Positions 50,190 to 59,396 of a DNA stretch of 64,000 bases are shown piece after piece. The translations under genes and the position numbers were made by a program. Every line of letters starts with the position of its first letter. The first letter of the stretch is position 1. This stretch comes from Christensenellaceae bacterium (GTDB taxonomy: Bacteria; Bacillota; Clostridia; Christensenellales; Aristaeellaceae). The stretch spans positions 16,353 to 80,352 of the forward strand of contig JAFLST010000005.1 in assembly GCA_022510815.1 (NCBI GenBank). The letters run 5' to 3'. Under the pieces are notes generated by a model. The model had not been told where the DNA came from. It did not search any database and saw only the letters and a list, made by a program, of their open reading frames with translations.

Positions 50190-52378
50190 GATGCCTCGCC
50201 CCCTTCCTTCGTGGCCTCATCGTTGCGCTTCTGCATGCGCTCAATGCGCTCGCGCACGATGGCCGGCGGCTCCACCTTGGGAGCGTTCGGGTGCATCAGC
50301 CATGTGGCGGCGGTGTGGGTCGGGCTGACCTCAAACATCGGCGGCTGCTCCTCGAAGTCGATCTGCATCGCGTAGCGGTTGCGCGCTGCGAAGGCGTCGC
50401 CCTTGGGCGGCAGGATCATGTTCGGAGGCGTGCCGGGGATGGCCTCCAGCTTCTCCTTGGTCTCAAGGTCGGGCATGGAGGACAGGAGCGCCCAGGTGTA
50501 GGGATGGCGCGGATCGTAGAACACGTCGTCAGCGGTGCCGAACTCGACGATCTTGCCCGCGTACATGATGGCGATGCGGTCAGCCATGTTCGCCACCACG
50601 CCCAGATCGTGGGTGATGAAGATGACGGACAGGTTGCGCTCCTTCTTGAGGCGGTTGATAAGCTCCAGAATCTGCGCCTGAATCGTCACGTCCAGCGCGG
50701 TGGTGGGCTCGTCGCAGATGAGGATGTCCGGGTTGGCGGACAGCGCGATGGCGATGACGATACGCTGGCGCATGCCGCCGGAGAACTCGAAGGGATACTG
50801 ATGGAAGCGCTTGGCAGGCTCGGGGATGCCGACCTCCTTCATCAGCTCGATGGCGCGGTGACGGGCCATGCTGTCGGAGAGCTTGTAGGCATACTCCGAG
50901 GAGCGCTCCTTCAGGTAGTCGATCATGGTCACGGCCTGCGCGTCGGCGTCCAGCTCGCTGCCCTCGCGGAGCTGCTCCTCAAAGTGAGCGATCAGCCCGG
51001 TGACGGTGCGCTGCAGGTTCTGCCGGGCCGCCTCGCCGTCAATGAGGTTCTTCGGCACGACGGAGGGCGCCATCTTGCCCGCGGCCTTGAGCTTTTCGTA
51101 CTTGACCGTGTCCCTCTGGAAGCGCTTCTCCTCCTTTGGGTTATGCTTGAGGCTGCGGAAGTAGCGGTCGATGTACGCGAGCATGCTGCTCTTGAAGACG
51201 TAGGCCTGATTGTCCTTGTCCAGCGCGAGGCGGTCGATGGCCTTCTCCACGGCCTCCGCCGCCCGGTTCGCCGCGGCCTTGCACTTGCCCTGATCCAGCT
51301 CCTTCTCCTCGAAGACGCTCAGCTCCTTCTTGAGGGCCTCGATGGCGTGCTTCTTCTCGTTCTCGGCCTGCTTCGCCGAATAGCGGATGGCCTGCGCCAC
51401 GTCGCTGAGGAAGTCGATCATGAAGCTGTCGTCCACCGTCTTGCGGGCCTCGCGGTTGATGTCCGCGATGCTCTGCTTGCGGGGATCGGGGGCGTTGCCC
51501 TTGTGCACGCTGTAGCCGATGCAGAAGAAGTTGGGAATCTCGTGCTCGGCGGTGGCGGCGTCCAGACGGGCCTTGAGGGCGGTCAGCGCGGACTCCAGCT
51601 CGGCGGCCTGCGCGTTCTTGTAGCCCTTGGCGAGGCTGACGACCTTGCCGGCCTTGTCGGCGAAATCGGCGTCGTCGGCGGGAATGCCGTAGTCGTTATA
51701 GAGCTCCTTGAGCAGGGAGGCGATGTGATTGCCTAACTCATGGATGCGCTTCTCGTTCTTGCCGGCGACCTCATCGAGCATCTCGCTGACGTCGTCGGTC
51801 ATGCCCACCGCGGCTTCCTGGGCCGTCTGGTAGGCGAAGTCCATCTTGACGCTGGTGCTCACAAAGCTGTCGAATTCCTTGATCTTGTGCTGGACGCTGC
51901 CCTTGATGTCGCCGGACTCACCGGCCTCCTGCTTGGCGGCGATCATGTTCTTTTCCAGCAGCTGGAGCATCTGGTTGAAGCGGGCGCGGCCGTCGCGGCG
52001 GCGCTCCTTGTTATTGAGGATCATGGCCTCGGTGAGCTGCTTGCCGATGCGCATGATGGGGTTGAGCGCGGAGAGCGGGTCCTGGAAGACCATGGACAGC
52101 TTGTGGCCGCGCAGGGTGTGGAAGTCCTCCTCAGGGATCTTGAGCAGGTCCTTGCCGTCGTAGATGATCTCGCCGCCGTCCACCATGGCGTTGCCGGCCA
52201 GAATGCCCATGACCGCGCGGGTGGTGACGGACTTGCCCGAACCGGACTCGCCGGCGATGGCCAGCGTTTCGCCCTCGTTCAGGTCGAAGGAAATGTCCCG
52301 CACAGCGCGGACGGCGCCGTTATTCGTGCGGAAGGAGATGGTCAGATGCCGTACTTCGAGCTTTGCCATTTTACTCAT
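50186..52378 (-). CDS. OppD-like ATPase with an insertion of about 380 residues
   Basis: 730 residues against about 330 normally. Walker A GESGSGKS (43-50) and Q-loop MVFQDPLSALNP (about 96-107) are followed by a helical, charged insertion from about 123 to 500. It contains one distinctive non-helical patch (IPNFFCIGYSVHKGN, about 281-295). Then come GIPEPAKRFHQYPFEFSGGMRQR (signature 532-539), Walker B LICDEPTTALD, ITHD and the oligopeptide tail, here without the usual Cys-rich motif. The frame is open throughout. It overlaps oppC by 8 bases and the next ATPase by 4, so it is translated as part of one operon. Confidence 0.9.
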   Translation of the reverse strand: MSKMAKLEVRHLTISFRTNNGAVRAVRDISFDLNEGETLAIAGESGSGKSVTTRAVMGILAGNAMVDGGEIIYDGKDLLKIPEEDFHTLRGHKLSMVFQDPLSALNPIMRIGKQLTEAMILNNKERRRDGRARFNQMLQLLEKNMIAAKQEAGESGDIKGSVQHKIKEFDSFVSTSVKMDFAYQTAQEAAVGMTDDVSEMLDEVAGKNEKRIHELGNHIASLLKELYNDYGIPADDADFADKAGKVVSLAKGYKNAQAAELESALTALKARLDAATAEHEIPNFFCIGYSVHKGNAPDPRKQSIADINREARKTVDDSFMIDFLSDVAQAIRYSAKQAENEKKHAIEALKKELSVFEEKELDQGKCKAAANRAAEAVEKAIDRLALDKDNQAYVFKSSMLAYIDRYFRSLKHNPKEEKRFQRDTVKYEKLKAAGKMAPSVVPKNLIDGEAARQNLQRTVTGLIAHFEEQLREGSELDADAQAVTMIDYLKERSSEYAYKLSDSMARHRAIELMKEVGIPEPAKRFHQYPFEFSGGMRQRIVIAIALSANPDILICDEPTTALDVTIQAQILELINRLKKERNLSVIFITHDLGVVANMADRIAIMYAGKIVEFGTADDVFYDPRHPYTWALLSSMPDLETKEKLEAIPGTPPNMILPPKGDAFAARNRYAMQIDFEEQPPMFEVSPTHTAATWLMHPNAPKVEPPAIVRERIERMQKRNDEATKEGGEAS

Positions 52379-53915
52379 CCGCTCCTCTCAACGAAGGATT
52401 GAAGGCGTCCCGCAGGCCGTTGCCGAACAGGTTGAAGGAAATCTCGAGGATCGAGATGAACAGCGCCGGGAACATGATGATGTGCGGGTAGGTGCTCAGG
52501 TAGCCCTGACCGTTGGAGAGCATGGTGCCGATGGAGGTCAGGGAGGAGGTCTCGAGGTTGATGATGTGCAGGTAGCTCAGCATCGACTCGGAGAAGATGA
52601 CGCCCGGCACGGACAGCACGACCGAGGTGATGATGGTGCCCAGCGAGTTGGGGAAGATGTGCTTGAAGATCAGCCGCCGGTCGCTCGCGCCGAGGGTGCG
52701 GGCCGCCAGCACATATTCCTGACCCTTGAAGCGGTAGAACTGCATGCGCACGCGCGCCGCCGTGCCGACCCAGCCGGTCAGGATGAAGGCGAAGAGCAGC
52801 GCCGGCAGCACGCCGACCTTTTCAGCCAGATGCAGCTGGAACAGCGTCGCCACAACCATGAAGGGCACGGCGCTGAGCACGTCGGAGATACGCTCCATCA
52901 CGATGTCAATCGAGCCGCCGTAGTAGCCCTCGATGGCGCCGTAGCACGCGCCGATGACGAAGTTGATCGACGCCACGCAGATCGCCAGCAGGAAGGACAG
53001 CCGCGCGCCGGCCGCGAGGCAGGTGAAGATATCCTGGCCGTAGACGTTGGTGCCGAAGTAGAACACCGGCGCAAAGCCGTTCTTATAGATGAAGTATTCG
53101 TAGTAATCCACGCGGACCTTGTAGCCGGCCTGATTCTTCTGCGCGTAGACATACCATGTGTTCCCGTCCGCGCCGCCGTCGTCACCCGCGATGCGCTGGC
53201 TGCGGTAGTCGGCCTTGGCGGGATTGTCGGAGGTGATGTAGTTGGGAATATAGTCGCCATTCTCGTCATAGACCGCCGCGCCGGAAGAGGTGCGGCTGGG
53301 ATCAGCCAGCGTGTACCAGAAGTTCGCGCCGCCGTTGCCCATGACGTAGTCGGTCAGGTGAGACTGCTGCAGCGGATAGATGATCTGGATGCCCGTCTCG
53401 TCCTGATAGTTCATGATGGCGTTGTACTCGTCGGACGTGACGTTGACAAAGACGTAGCCCACCTTGTAGTAGGAATCCACGCGCAGGTTGTAGTACGTCG
53501 CGCCCGTGGCGTCCACAAAGGTGTCCTTGACCTTCATGATAACGTCGCGGCCCGTTTCCACGCCGATGGAAGCGAGATAATCATAGCCGCTCTGGGATTC
53601 CTGCTGATTGGCGCCGCCGTCCCAGAAGCCCGCGGACGCAAAGAGCGGGTTCTTTGGCAGCACGGTCTTGTAATAGCCATCGCGGAAGGTGACCGTCATA
53701 TTGGATACGAAGGGCACGATGATCGCGAACAGCAGCAGCACGAGGATCAGCGAGAAGGCCACGACGGCGCTCTGGTTCTTCTTAAAGCGCAGCCACGCGT
53801 CCTTGAAATAGCCGATGGGCTTGGTTTCCAGCTTGGTATCGTGGATCTTTGCGTCCATCTGCGCGAAGGTGAACTTCTCCGCGGGGATATCCAACCATTT
53901 CTTCTCTTCCATCAT
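52371..53915 (-). CDS. OppC-like permease with a large external domain
   Basis: 514 residues. A cytoplasmic head, TM1 (AVVAFSLILVLLLFAIIVPFV, about 50-70), then about 220 external residues (about 72-295) rich in Tyr, Asn and Asp (GYDYLASIGVE, QQSHLTDYVMGNGGANFWYT) before the conserved FGTNVYGQDIFTCLAAGARLSF. The EAA loop QEYVLAARTLGASDRRLIFKH and end NLFGNGLRDAFNP are normal. The extra external domain could contact the 835-residue binding protein. It overlaps the OppB-like gene by 4 bases. Confidence 0.9.
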   Translation of the reverse strand: MMEEKKWLDIPAEKFTFAQMDAKIHDTKLETKPIGYFKDAWLRFKKNQSAVVAFSLILVLLLFAIIVPFVSNMTVTFRDGYYKTVLPKNPLFASAGFWDGGANQQESQSGYDYLASIGVETGRDVIMKVKDTFVDATGATYYNLRVDSYYKVGYVFVNVTSDEYNAIMNYQDETGIQIIYPLQQSHLTDYVMGNGGANFWYTLADPSRTSSGAAVYDENGDYIPNYITSDNPAKADYRSQRIAGDDGGADGNTWYVYAQKNQAGYKVRVDYYEYFIYKNGFAPVFYFGTNVYGQDIFTCLAAGARLSFLLAICVASINFVIGACYGAIEGYYGGSIDIVMERISDVLSAVPFMVVATLFQLHLAEKVGVLPALLFAFILTGWVGTAARVRMQFYRFKGQEYVLAARTLGASDRRLIFKHIFPNSLGTIITSVVLSVPGVIFSESMLSYLHIINLETSSLTSIGTMLSNGQGYLSTYPHIIMFPALFISILEISFNLFGNGLRDAFNPSLRGADE

Positions 53916-54871
53916 TTCTTCGACCCCATTCTGATTCTCGGATCAATAAATCCGTAGCTAATGTCGATGACGATGCCGCTCGCCAGACCGATGAAGGTAT
54001 AGAAGACGGTCAGCGCCATGAAGAAGTTATAGTCGCGCACGTTGATGGAAGTGATATAGAGGCTGCCGATGCCGGGGATGCCGAAGATGTTCTCGATGAT
54101 CAGCGAGCCGCCGAGGATGCCGATGAACTCGCCGATAATCATCGGGAGAATGACGACCATGGCGTTGCGCATCGCGTGGCGGGAGATGGCCTGCGCCTTG
54201 GTGAGGCCCTTGGTGCGCGCCAGCAGCATATAGTCGCCGGTGAGCACCTCGCTCAGCTCCGCGCGGGTGTAACGGGTCAGGCCCGCGACCACGCCGAAGC
54301 CCAGCGACATGATGGCCGGCATCATGGAGTAGAACATCTTCCAGCTGATCAGCGACGCGCTGCTCGCCGACTCCAGCATCAGCGGGAACCAGCTGAGCCG
54401 GAAGCAGAAGATGTACTGCACAAGGAAGGCGTATACATAGCTCGGCACTGAAATGAACACCATAACCATGGTCGAGATCACATGATCCTGCCACTTGTTC
54501 TTTTTCAGCGCGGCGTAAATTCCGAATCCCAAGCCGAGAGGGATGGCAATCAGGATGGAGTACAGGTTGACCAGCACGGTGTAGGGCAGCTTCTGAACCA
54601 TGACGCCCCAGACGCTCAGGCCTTCGTACATCTGCTCGCCCACGCCCCAGTCCCAACCGGTGATGATGGCGCGGTAGAACAGGTAGAGCTGCACCATGAT
54701 CGGTCGGTTATAGCCCATCTGCTCACGCTTGGCCAGAATCAGGTTGACGTCGCGGCCCATCTGACGAATCGCGGGCAGCGGCAGCAGCTTGATCAGCACA
54801 AAGCACATGGTCGTGATGATAAACATCGTCAGGAACATGAGCAGGACACGTTTGATTACGTACTTTGTCAT
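53912..54871 (-). CDS. OppB-like ABC transporter permease
   Basis: 319 residues, the only normal-sized subunit of this importer. TM1 is VIKRVLLMFLTMFIITTMCFVLI; the EAA loop is GDYMLLARTKGLTKAQAISRH; the end GLASGIVIDISYGFIDPRIRM is typical. GGGGGGAG precedes the ATG. About 230 bases of hairpins separate it from the binding-protein gene. Confidence 0.92.
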   Translation of the reverse strand: MTKYVIKRVLLMFLTMFIITTMCFVLIKLLPLPAIRQMGRDVNLILAKREQMGYNRPIMVQLYLFYRAIITGWDWGVGEQMYEGLSVWGVMVQKLPYTVLVNLYSILIAIPLGLGFGIYAALKKNKWQDHVISTMVMVFISVPSYVYAFLVQYIFCFRLSWFPLMLESASSASLISWKMFYSMMPAIMSLGFGVVAGLTRYTRAELSEVLTGDYMLLARTKGLTKAQAISRHAMRNAMVVILPMIIGEFIGILGGSLIIENIFGIPGIGSLYITSINVRDYNFFMALTVFYTFIGLASGIVIDISYGFIDPRIRMGSKK

Positions 54872-55010
54872 CCAATCTCCCCCCGGCAGATTTTTCTTTG
54901 CACTCTTGAGATACGGCCGCTCCGCCTGCGGGCAGCGTCTGCTGCCATCGTCAAGAGCGCCAGTGCATCATCGGGTCGTTGCAATGGTTACCTTGAAGAA
55001 TTTAAGGATT

Positions 55011-55069
55011 GCGGGCACGAGTCTCGCTGACCCGTGCCCGCGCCGTGATAGCGCACTGTCAGCAGTGCG
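55011..55069. repeat. hairpin pair between binding protein and permease of the second importer
   Basis: GCGGGCACG/CGTGCCCGC (55011-55041) and CGCACTG-TCAG-CAGTGCG (55052-55069). No U-run follows on the minus strand, so they probably stabilise the binding-protein message, as in the first importer; the TCAG loop is the same as in the 7.1 kb hairpins. Confidence 0.55.
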
Positions 55070-55101
55070 TCATTGCACGGAAGGTCCAGATTCTCTGACG
55101 A

Positions 55102-57609
55102 TTAGTAGGTCAGGGTGCCGCCCTGCTCGGCGACATAAGCAGCCCACTCGGCATCGTCATAGTTGAAGGTCATGTGGGTCAGTCCGCCGTAGCCCATGAT
55201 GTTGTTATAGGTATCGGTGGCATAGTTGACCTTCTGAGAGTACAGGGACGCCACGTTGCGGTAGTAGATGGAAGTGGTCGGGAACCAGTGGAGGAACGCG
55301 GTCTCGCAGGCAGCCATGATGCCGCAGCGGGTATCGTAGCTGTAATCGGCGAACTTGCCCAGATCGCTGATGATGTTCGTGACGTCGTAGGCGTTCATCC
55401 AGTTGGCCCAATCCTGCAGGGAGTAGGTGTAATCAGTGCCGTTCATGTTGATGGTCAGAGCGATGGCACTGGTGTCATAGCCATACTCCATCTGGTTGCC
55501 GGAGCCGTCGGAACCGTCGGTGTAGCAGTTGCTCAGCACGCCGAAGGGAGCCATGGCCGCGCCGCCCCAGGTGGTGAAGATCATGTCCGCGCCGCCGGAG
55601 TAGTTGGTGTTGTAGTAGTCGGCGTCAGCGGTCATGTTCATGGACACCTTGCCCTCGAAGCCGGTGCCAACGCAGGCTTCCTTGAGCTGGGTGTCGAGGT
55701 AGGTGAACATCTGGACATAGATGGTGTCGCTGTTGTACACGCGCAGGTCAAGCACGATGTCGGACTCGCCGTCATAGATGCCGGAAGCCACAGCCTTCTC
55801 GTAGGCGGCCTGCATGAGCTCGCGAGCCTTCTCGATGTCATAGCCGGTCAGGGCTTCATAGGCCTCGTCCAGCGTCTCAAAGGCCTCGCCCTCGCCGTAG
55901 GGCACCTCGAAGGTGTTGACCAGCGCCTTCTTGGCGTAGTCGCTGCTGCGGTAGGTCGCGCCAGTGAAGGGATCGTAGGTGTAGAGGTAGTTCAGCATAC
56001 CGAAGCCGGCGGTGCCAGCGGCGGTGAAGGAGGTCGCGAAGGCGTTGCGGTCCAGAGCGAACGCGAAGCCCTTGCGGAACTCGTCGATGACCTGAATCTG
56101 GCTATTGGTGCCGCGGGAGAGCAGCTTCTCATAGTCGGTGTTCCAGGTCAGCTTGGTGGTGTAGGACTGGGGCGTATAGTGGATGTAAGCGCTGGAGGCA
56201 TAGGTCTCCATGTCGGCATCCTGCAGGGACGCGCCGTCGATCTCGCCATTGAGGAACGCCATCATAACGGTGGCATGATCCGGGATGACGGTGACGTTGT
56301 AGCGGTCCATCTGGAACATGCCGGTGTGCTTGCCGTCACGATAGCCGTACCACTCGTCGTTGCGCTCGAAGGTGATCTGCTTGTCGAGCTCGAAGTAGGT
56401 CAGCTTGTAGGGGCCATAGCCGATGGTCTTCTCGAGGGAGCGGCAATAGTCGGTGGTGACAGTCGCGGCTTCTTCCTCGGTCGCAACCTGCTTGCCGTCA
56501 GCGTCGAAGAAGCTCTTGCACTCCTCGTACAGGGGCTGATAGACCAGCCAGTTGCTGGACAGGTTGTAGGGCAGATAGAAGGAAGCTTCCTCCATGGGGT
56601 TGACCAGAATGAGGTCGATGGTGTACTCGTCGATCTTCTTCAGACCAACCTCGTCCCAAGTGGTCTCGTCGGCCACGGTGGCGGTGTACATGTAAGAGGA
56701 CTGATAGGCCTCGTAGACCTGGCCGGCGGCGAAGTAGTTCTCGAAGAGGTACTTGCCGGAGACATAGGCCTCGTCACCCTCCGGATCTTCCACGGCGGGA
56801 TCGCGATACATGACCTCGTCGGTGGTCAGGACGTAGTGCGGGCAGGGATTGCCCTCGTCGTCGGTGGTGCCTTCCATGCCCCAGAAGCCCCAGATGTCGA
56901 CATACACATCGGTACCGGCCGCGATCAGGTTCTCGGCGGTGTCGGTGATCAGGTCGTACACGGTGGCGCCGCTGTACAGGTAGTTGCGGGCGCCCACGAT
57001 CTGCAGGTCGCCGGCATAGTAGCTGTCAGCGCGGCGGTTGAGCATCTTGGGGTTGAGCTGCTGCTGCATGGAGTAGATGTAGTCGTCGGCGGTGATCTTC
57101 TCGCCGTTCTCCCACGTCGCGTCCTGATTCAGCGCGATACGCCAAGCCTTGGCGGACTCGCCTTCCTCAACGCCCAGCTGGCCAACATACTCGCTGGTCA
57201 CATCAACGGGATAATCAGCAGCCATCTCGGGCAGCACGGAGTAGCCGTCGCCTTCCTCGTTGAGATAGAAGCTGTAGAAGCCCATGTTGATGAAATCAAG
57301 GAACATGGAGTCGTCGCTGGTCTCCCAAGTGTGGGGGTTCCAGTCCATGCTGGTGGTGCCGCCGATGTAGTCGTTATAGGTATACACCTTTTCGTCGGTG
57401 TAATCCTTGCCGGCCTCACCAGCGAAAGCCACCGTGTCAACGGTGTTGCCGGAGCCGCCTTCAGCCATGCTGACCTCGACAACGCCCGCGTTGTACGCGC
57501 GCTCGCCGACATCATAGCTGTCCGCGGGGGTGAAGGCTCCCTCCGCCAGCGCGGACATGCAGCTCATCAGCATGGCCAGCGCCAGCACCAGAGAAAGGAT
57601 CTTCTTCAT
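55102..57609 (-). CDS. very large Opp-type substrate-binding protein
   Basis: 835 residues against 530 to 620 for the family. A signal peptide (MKKILSLVLALAMLMSCMSALAEG) could be cut at ALA-EG or lipidated at the Cys in LMSC. Family-5 stretches are AWRIALNQDATWENGEKITADDYIYS, LTYFELDKQITFERNDEWYG, EFRKGFAFALDRNAFA and EKARELMQAAYEKA. Extra length is spread over acidic, Tyr/Asp-rich insertions. ATG 57609 follows AGGAGG. It leads the enlarged importer; with no sugar gene adjoining, peptides are as likely a cargo as glycans. Confidence 0.9.
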   Translation of the reverse strand: MKKILSLVLALAMLMSCMSALAEGAFTPADSYDVGERAYNAGVVEVSMAEGGSGNTVDTVAFAGEAGKDYTDEKVYTYNDYIGGTTSMDWNPHTWETSDDSMFLDFINMGFYSFYLNEEGDGYSVLPEMAADYPVDVTSEYVGQLGVEEGESAKAWRIALNQDATWENGEKITADDYIYSMQQQLNPKMLNRRADSYYAGDLQIVGARNYLYSGATVYDLITDTAENLIAAGTDVYVDIWGFWGMEGTTDDEGNPCPHYVLTTDEVMYRDPAVEDPEGDEAYVSGKYLFENYFAAGQVYEAYQSSYMYTATVADETTWDEVGLKKIDEYTIDLILVNPMEEASFYLPYNLSSNWLVYQPLYEECKSFFDADGKQVATEEEAATVTTDYCRSLEKTIGYGPYKLTYFELDKQITFERNDEWYGYRDGKHTGMFQMDRYNVTVIPDHATVMMAFLNGEIDGASLQDADMETYASSAYIHYTPQSYTTKLTWNTDYEKLLSRGTNSQIQVIDEFRKGFAFALDRNAFATSFTAAGTAGFGMLNYLYTYDPFTGATYRSSDYAKKALVNTFEVPYGEGEAFETLDEAYEALTGYDIEKARELMQAAYEKAVASGIYDGESDIVLDLRVYNSDTIYVQMFTYLDTQLKEACVGTGFEGKVSMNMTADADYYNTNYSGGADMIFTTWGGAAMAPFGVLSNCYTDGSDGSGNQMEYGYDTSAIALTINMNGTDYTYSLQDWANWMNAYDVTNIISDLGKFADYSYDTRCGIMAACETAFLHWFPTTSIYYRNVASLYSQKVNYATDTYNNIMGYGGLTHMTFNYDDAEWAAYVAEQGGTLTY

Positions 57610-57695
57610 GTGAGTTCCTCCTTCTTTCTTTGAGGTATTACCGTCGCGTATGTTCGGACCTTGAAAAATGGGTACCCGAAAATACTGCGGGTTAT

Positions 57696-57724
57696 AGTGT
57701 ATCACATTTTTTCACGCTTGTAAA
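57696..57724 (-). promoter_or_regulatory. predicted promoter of the second importer operon
   Basis: On the minus strand TTTACA (57724-57719), a 17-base spacer and TACACT (57701-57696). The leader of about 80 bases ends in AGGAGG. Confidence 0.6.
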
Positions 57725-57993
57725 CGCAAGCACAAGAGAAAAACAATGATTGCCCAAATTTGCCGGGGCCGAAAAAGGTCTGGATTTTCCCTGATTCTGC
57801 CGCCTCTGGCAATGGGCCGCCGGAGCACCCATGGCAGTCAGGTCGCTTTCCTGCCGAAAAGGACAAATCCGTCGCTGCCGTCCGCCCTGCTGCCGCCGCT
57901 GCCCGGGCCGCCCGGGGCCTGCGCAGATTTTGCATTTTTTCTGTTTTTTTACAAAAAAAGGCATGCAGGCGCGTTTCTCTGCCCATATAAATA

Positions 57994-58021
57994 GGAAGGA
58001 AACGGCATTTCGTTTCCTTCC
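57994..58021. other. perfect 11-bp hairpin
   Basis: GGAAGGAAACG, loop GCATTT, CGTTTCCTTCC, about 120 bases beyond the stop of the minus-strand gene at 58142; possible end of that transcript. Confidence 0.45.
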
Positions 58022-58141
58022 CGATGCCATCGAGGGCCTTGGGGCGGCCAGCCCCCTTCGACTGCCCGCCAAGGCTGACGGCAGGTGCCGTTGAGCGCAA
58101 AGGGCAGGTTCACCCACGGCTGGCGGTTGGTGACAGGGCGA

Positions 58142-58684
58142 TTACCACGCCACTTCAATCACGCACTTTTCCGCCCCTGTCTTTATACTCTGCAGCAAGG
58201 TGACTTGGACATTCGTCCTGAAGACCTCGCTAAAAATCCCTTCCGCATTTCCCAATGTGCAATAGCACCACGTTTTTGACAATTCATGCGGCACTCTTTT
58301 GACGCAGGCGCAGTAACACTGAGGGTAACAAAACCGAATCCTGTTCTCGGAAATGTACTCAAGGCAAGCAAACGTCTCGTTCTGATTGAACAAGGCGACA
58401 AACGCTTTGATGCTTTCTGTCCGATTCAGATATTTCAGGAGCTTGTTCGCGATGGATTTGCCGTCGTTGCATCTGCATTCTTTTCTGATGCTGACGATGG
58501 TCTCCGCGTCATAATGTTCATCCAGATAGCCGCAAATCGCTTGTGCCCATTGGTACTTCGTTGCTATATCCGCGCTTTTCGACAAGGAAAAGCGAGCTTC
58601 AACCTCTTTTGCAGCTTCCGATCCGATATGCTTTTCGATGCTGCCAACCAATCTGACAGCATGCGCATGATCGTTTTTGGCCAT
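58142..58684 (-). CDS. cysteine-rich protein, possibly V4R/ATC-hydrolase-like, function unknown
   Basis: 180 residues, soluble. The N-terminal half is helical (AVRLVGSIEKHIGSEAAKEVEARF). The C-terminal half has CYPQCYCACVKR, TWCYCTLGNAEGIFSEVF and VTLLQSIKTGAEKCVIEVAW. The pattern of clustered Cys followed by a late Cys in G.EKC resembles V4R-type and aminothiazoline-carboxylate-hydrolase-like domains, which bind small ligands or metals; this match is from memory and weak. ATG 58684 follows GGGAGAGG. No operon partner. Confidence 0.6.
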   Translation of the reverse strand: MAKNDHAHAVRLVGSIEKHIGSEAAKEVEARFSLSKSADIATKYQWAQAICGYLDEHYDAETIVSIRKECRCNDGKSIANKLLKYLNRTESIKAFVALFNQNETFACLEYISENRIRFCYPQCYCACVKRVPHELSKTWCYCTLGNAEGIFSEVFRTNVQVTLLQSIKTGAEKCVIEVAW

Positions 58685-58964
58685 CGTATCCTCTCCCACC
58701 CATACCGATCTGTCCTTTCGCCAGACCGCTTTGGCATGCCAGCACGGCGATTTCAACATGGTTAGCGGCACGAAGAGCGCACCTGCCCGCCGCCAATCAA
58801 CCGGCAGCGACACTGCCCGCGGCAGCCGTGCGCCCTTCAGGGAATCCATGTGCTGTTTTCCTGCGGTGATAAACACCCTGACAAGCCTTACAGTACAGGG
58901 CGGTCTGGCGTCAGGCCGCCCCGTACTGCCGTTTCCGACAAGGCCTGAGGCTGTCGATACGCCG
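58685..58964. other. intergenic stretch with repeat copy D
   Basis: No convincing gene; an upstream in-frame extension of the 58142 gene lacks a ribosome binding site. The right end carries repeat copy D. Confidence 0.5.
58876..58945 (+). repeat. structured dispersed repeat, copy D (P3-P4 part)
   Basis: CCTTACAG leads into a 15-base stem (58891-58905 with 58914-58928, 14 of 15 paired) with loop TGGCGTCA, then CGACAAGGCCTGAGG. The stem keeps pairing although five positions differ from copy A, including C-G to A-T and A-T to G-C. Confidence 0.65.
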
Positions 58965-59396
58965 TCAGGCTTTGCTCAGGCTGCCCTCGCCGCCCATCAG
59001 CGCGGTCATCTCCTCGATGCGCTCCAGCGGGAACGGCGGGGAGGTGAGCGGCTTCATGGCGATGGACATGAGCTTCATGGGGTTATCGTCGGCGGCGATG
59101 CGGTTGGATGAGAGCATGCCGCAGACCCGGCAGCGATGGATCACAGCCCATTCGCCGCCCTTGCGCACCCACACGCCCACCGGCTCCATCACCCCGCCGC
59201 AGTCGGCCTCCCGGTCGCCGGGCTCGATGTCCAGATGCACGCTGGAGAGGCAGTTGGGGCAGTGATTGCGGTGGTCGGTGCCCGCGCCGCCGGGGGTCAC
59301 GAGCCGCCCGCATACCCTGCAGGTGAAGCTCTCCTCGCTGGCGTGGGTCTTGAAATAGTGCTTATCGTATTGCTTACGCTTGTTTTCACGGTTCAT
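58965..59396 (-). CDS. RNHCP-domain zinc-ribbon protein
   Basis: 143 residues. Two Cys pairs, CRVCGRLV and HCPNCLS, surround the name-giving TDHRNHCPNCL, and a further CRVCGML lies downstream, so two zinc sites are likely. The family is small and uncharacterised; a nucleic-acid-binding role is a fair guess only. The N terminus is basic (NRENKRKQYDKHYFK). ATG 59396 follows AGGAAGG. Confidence 0.88.
   Translation of the reverse strand: MNRENKRKQYDKHYFKTHASEESFTCRVCGRLVTPGGAGTDHRNHCPNCLSSVHLDIEPGDREADCGGVMEPVGVWVRKGGEWAVIHRCRVCGMLSSNRIAADDNPMKLMSIAMKPLTSPPFPLERIEEMTALMGGEGSLSKA

Larger units (their letters stand above)
57610..58141. other. leader and intergenic region of the second importer
   Basis: No gene. 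It holds the binding-protein promoter and an 11-bp hairpin (57994-58021). The rest shows nothing I recognise. Confidence 0.5.

Noticed and set aside
47784..50375. Long plus-strand frames opposite the second importer (also 50291-51736 and 55174-57633)
   Set aside because: Val/Leu/Gly/His-rich mirror translations of real genes; no start signals or recognisable domains.
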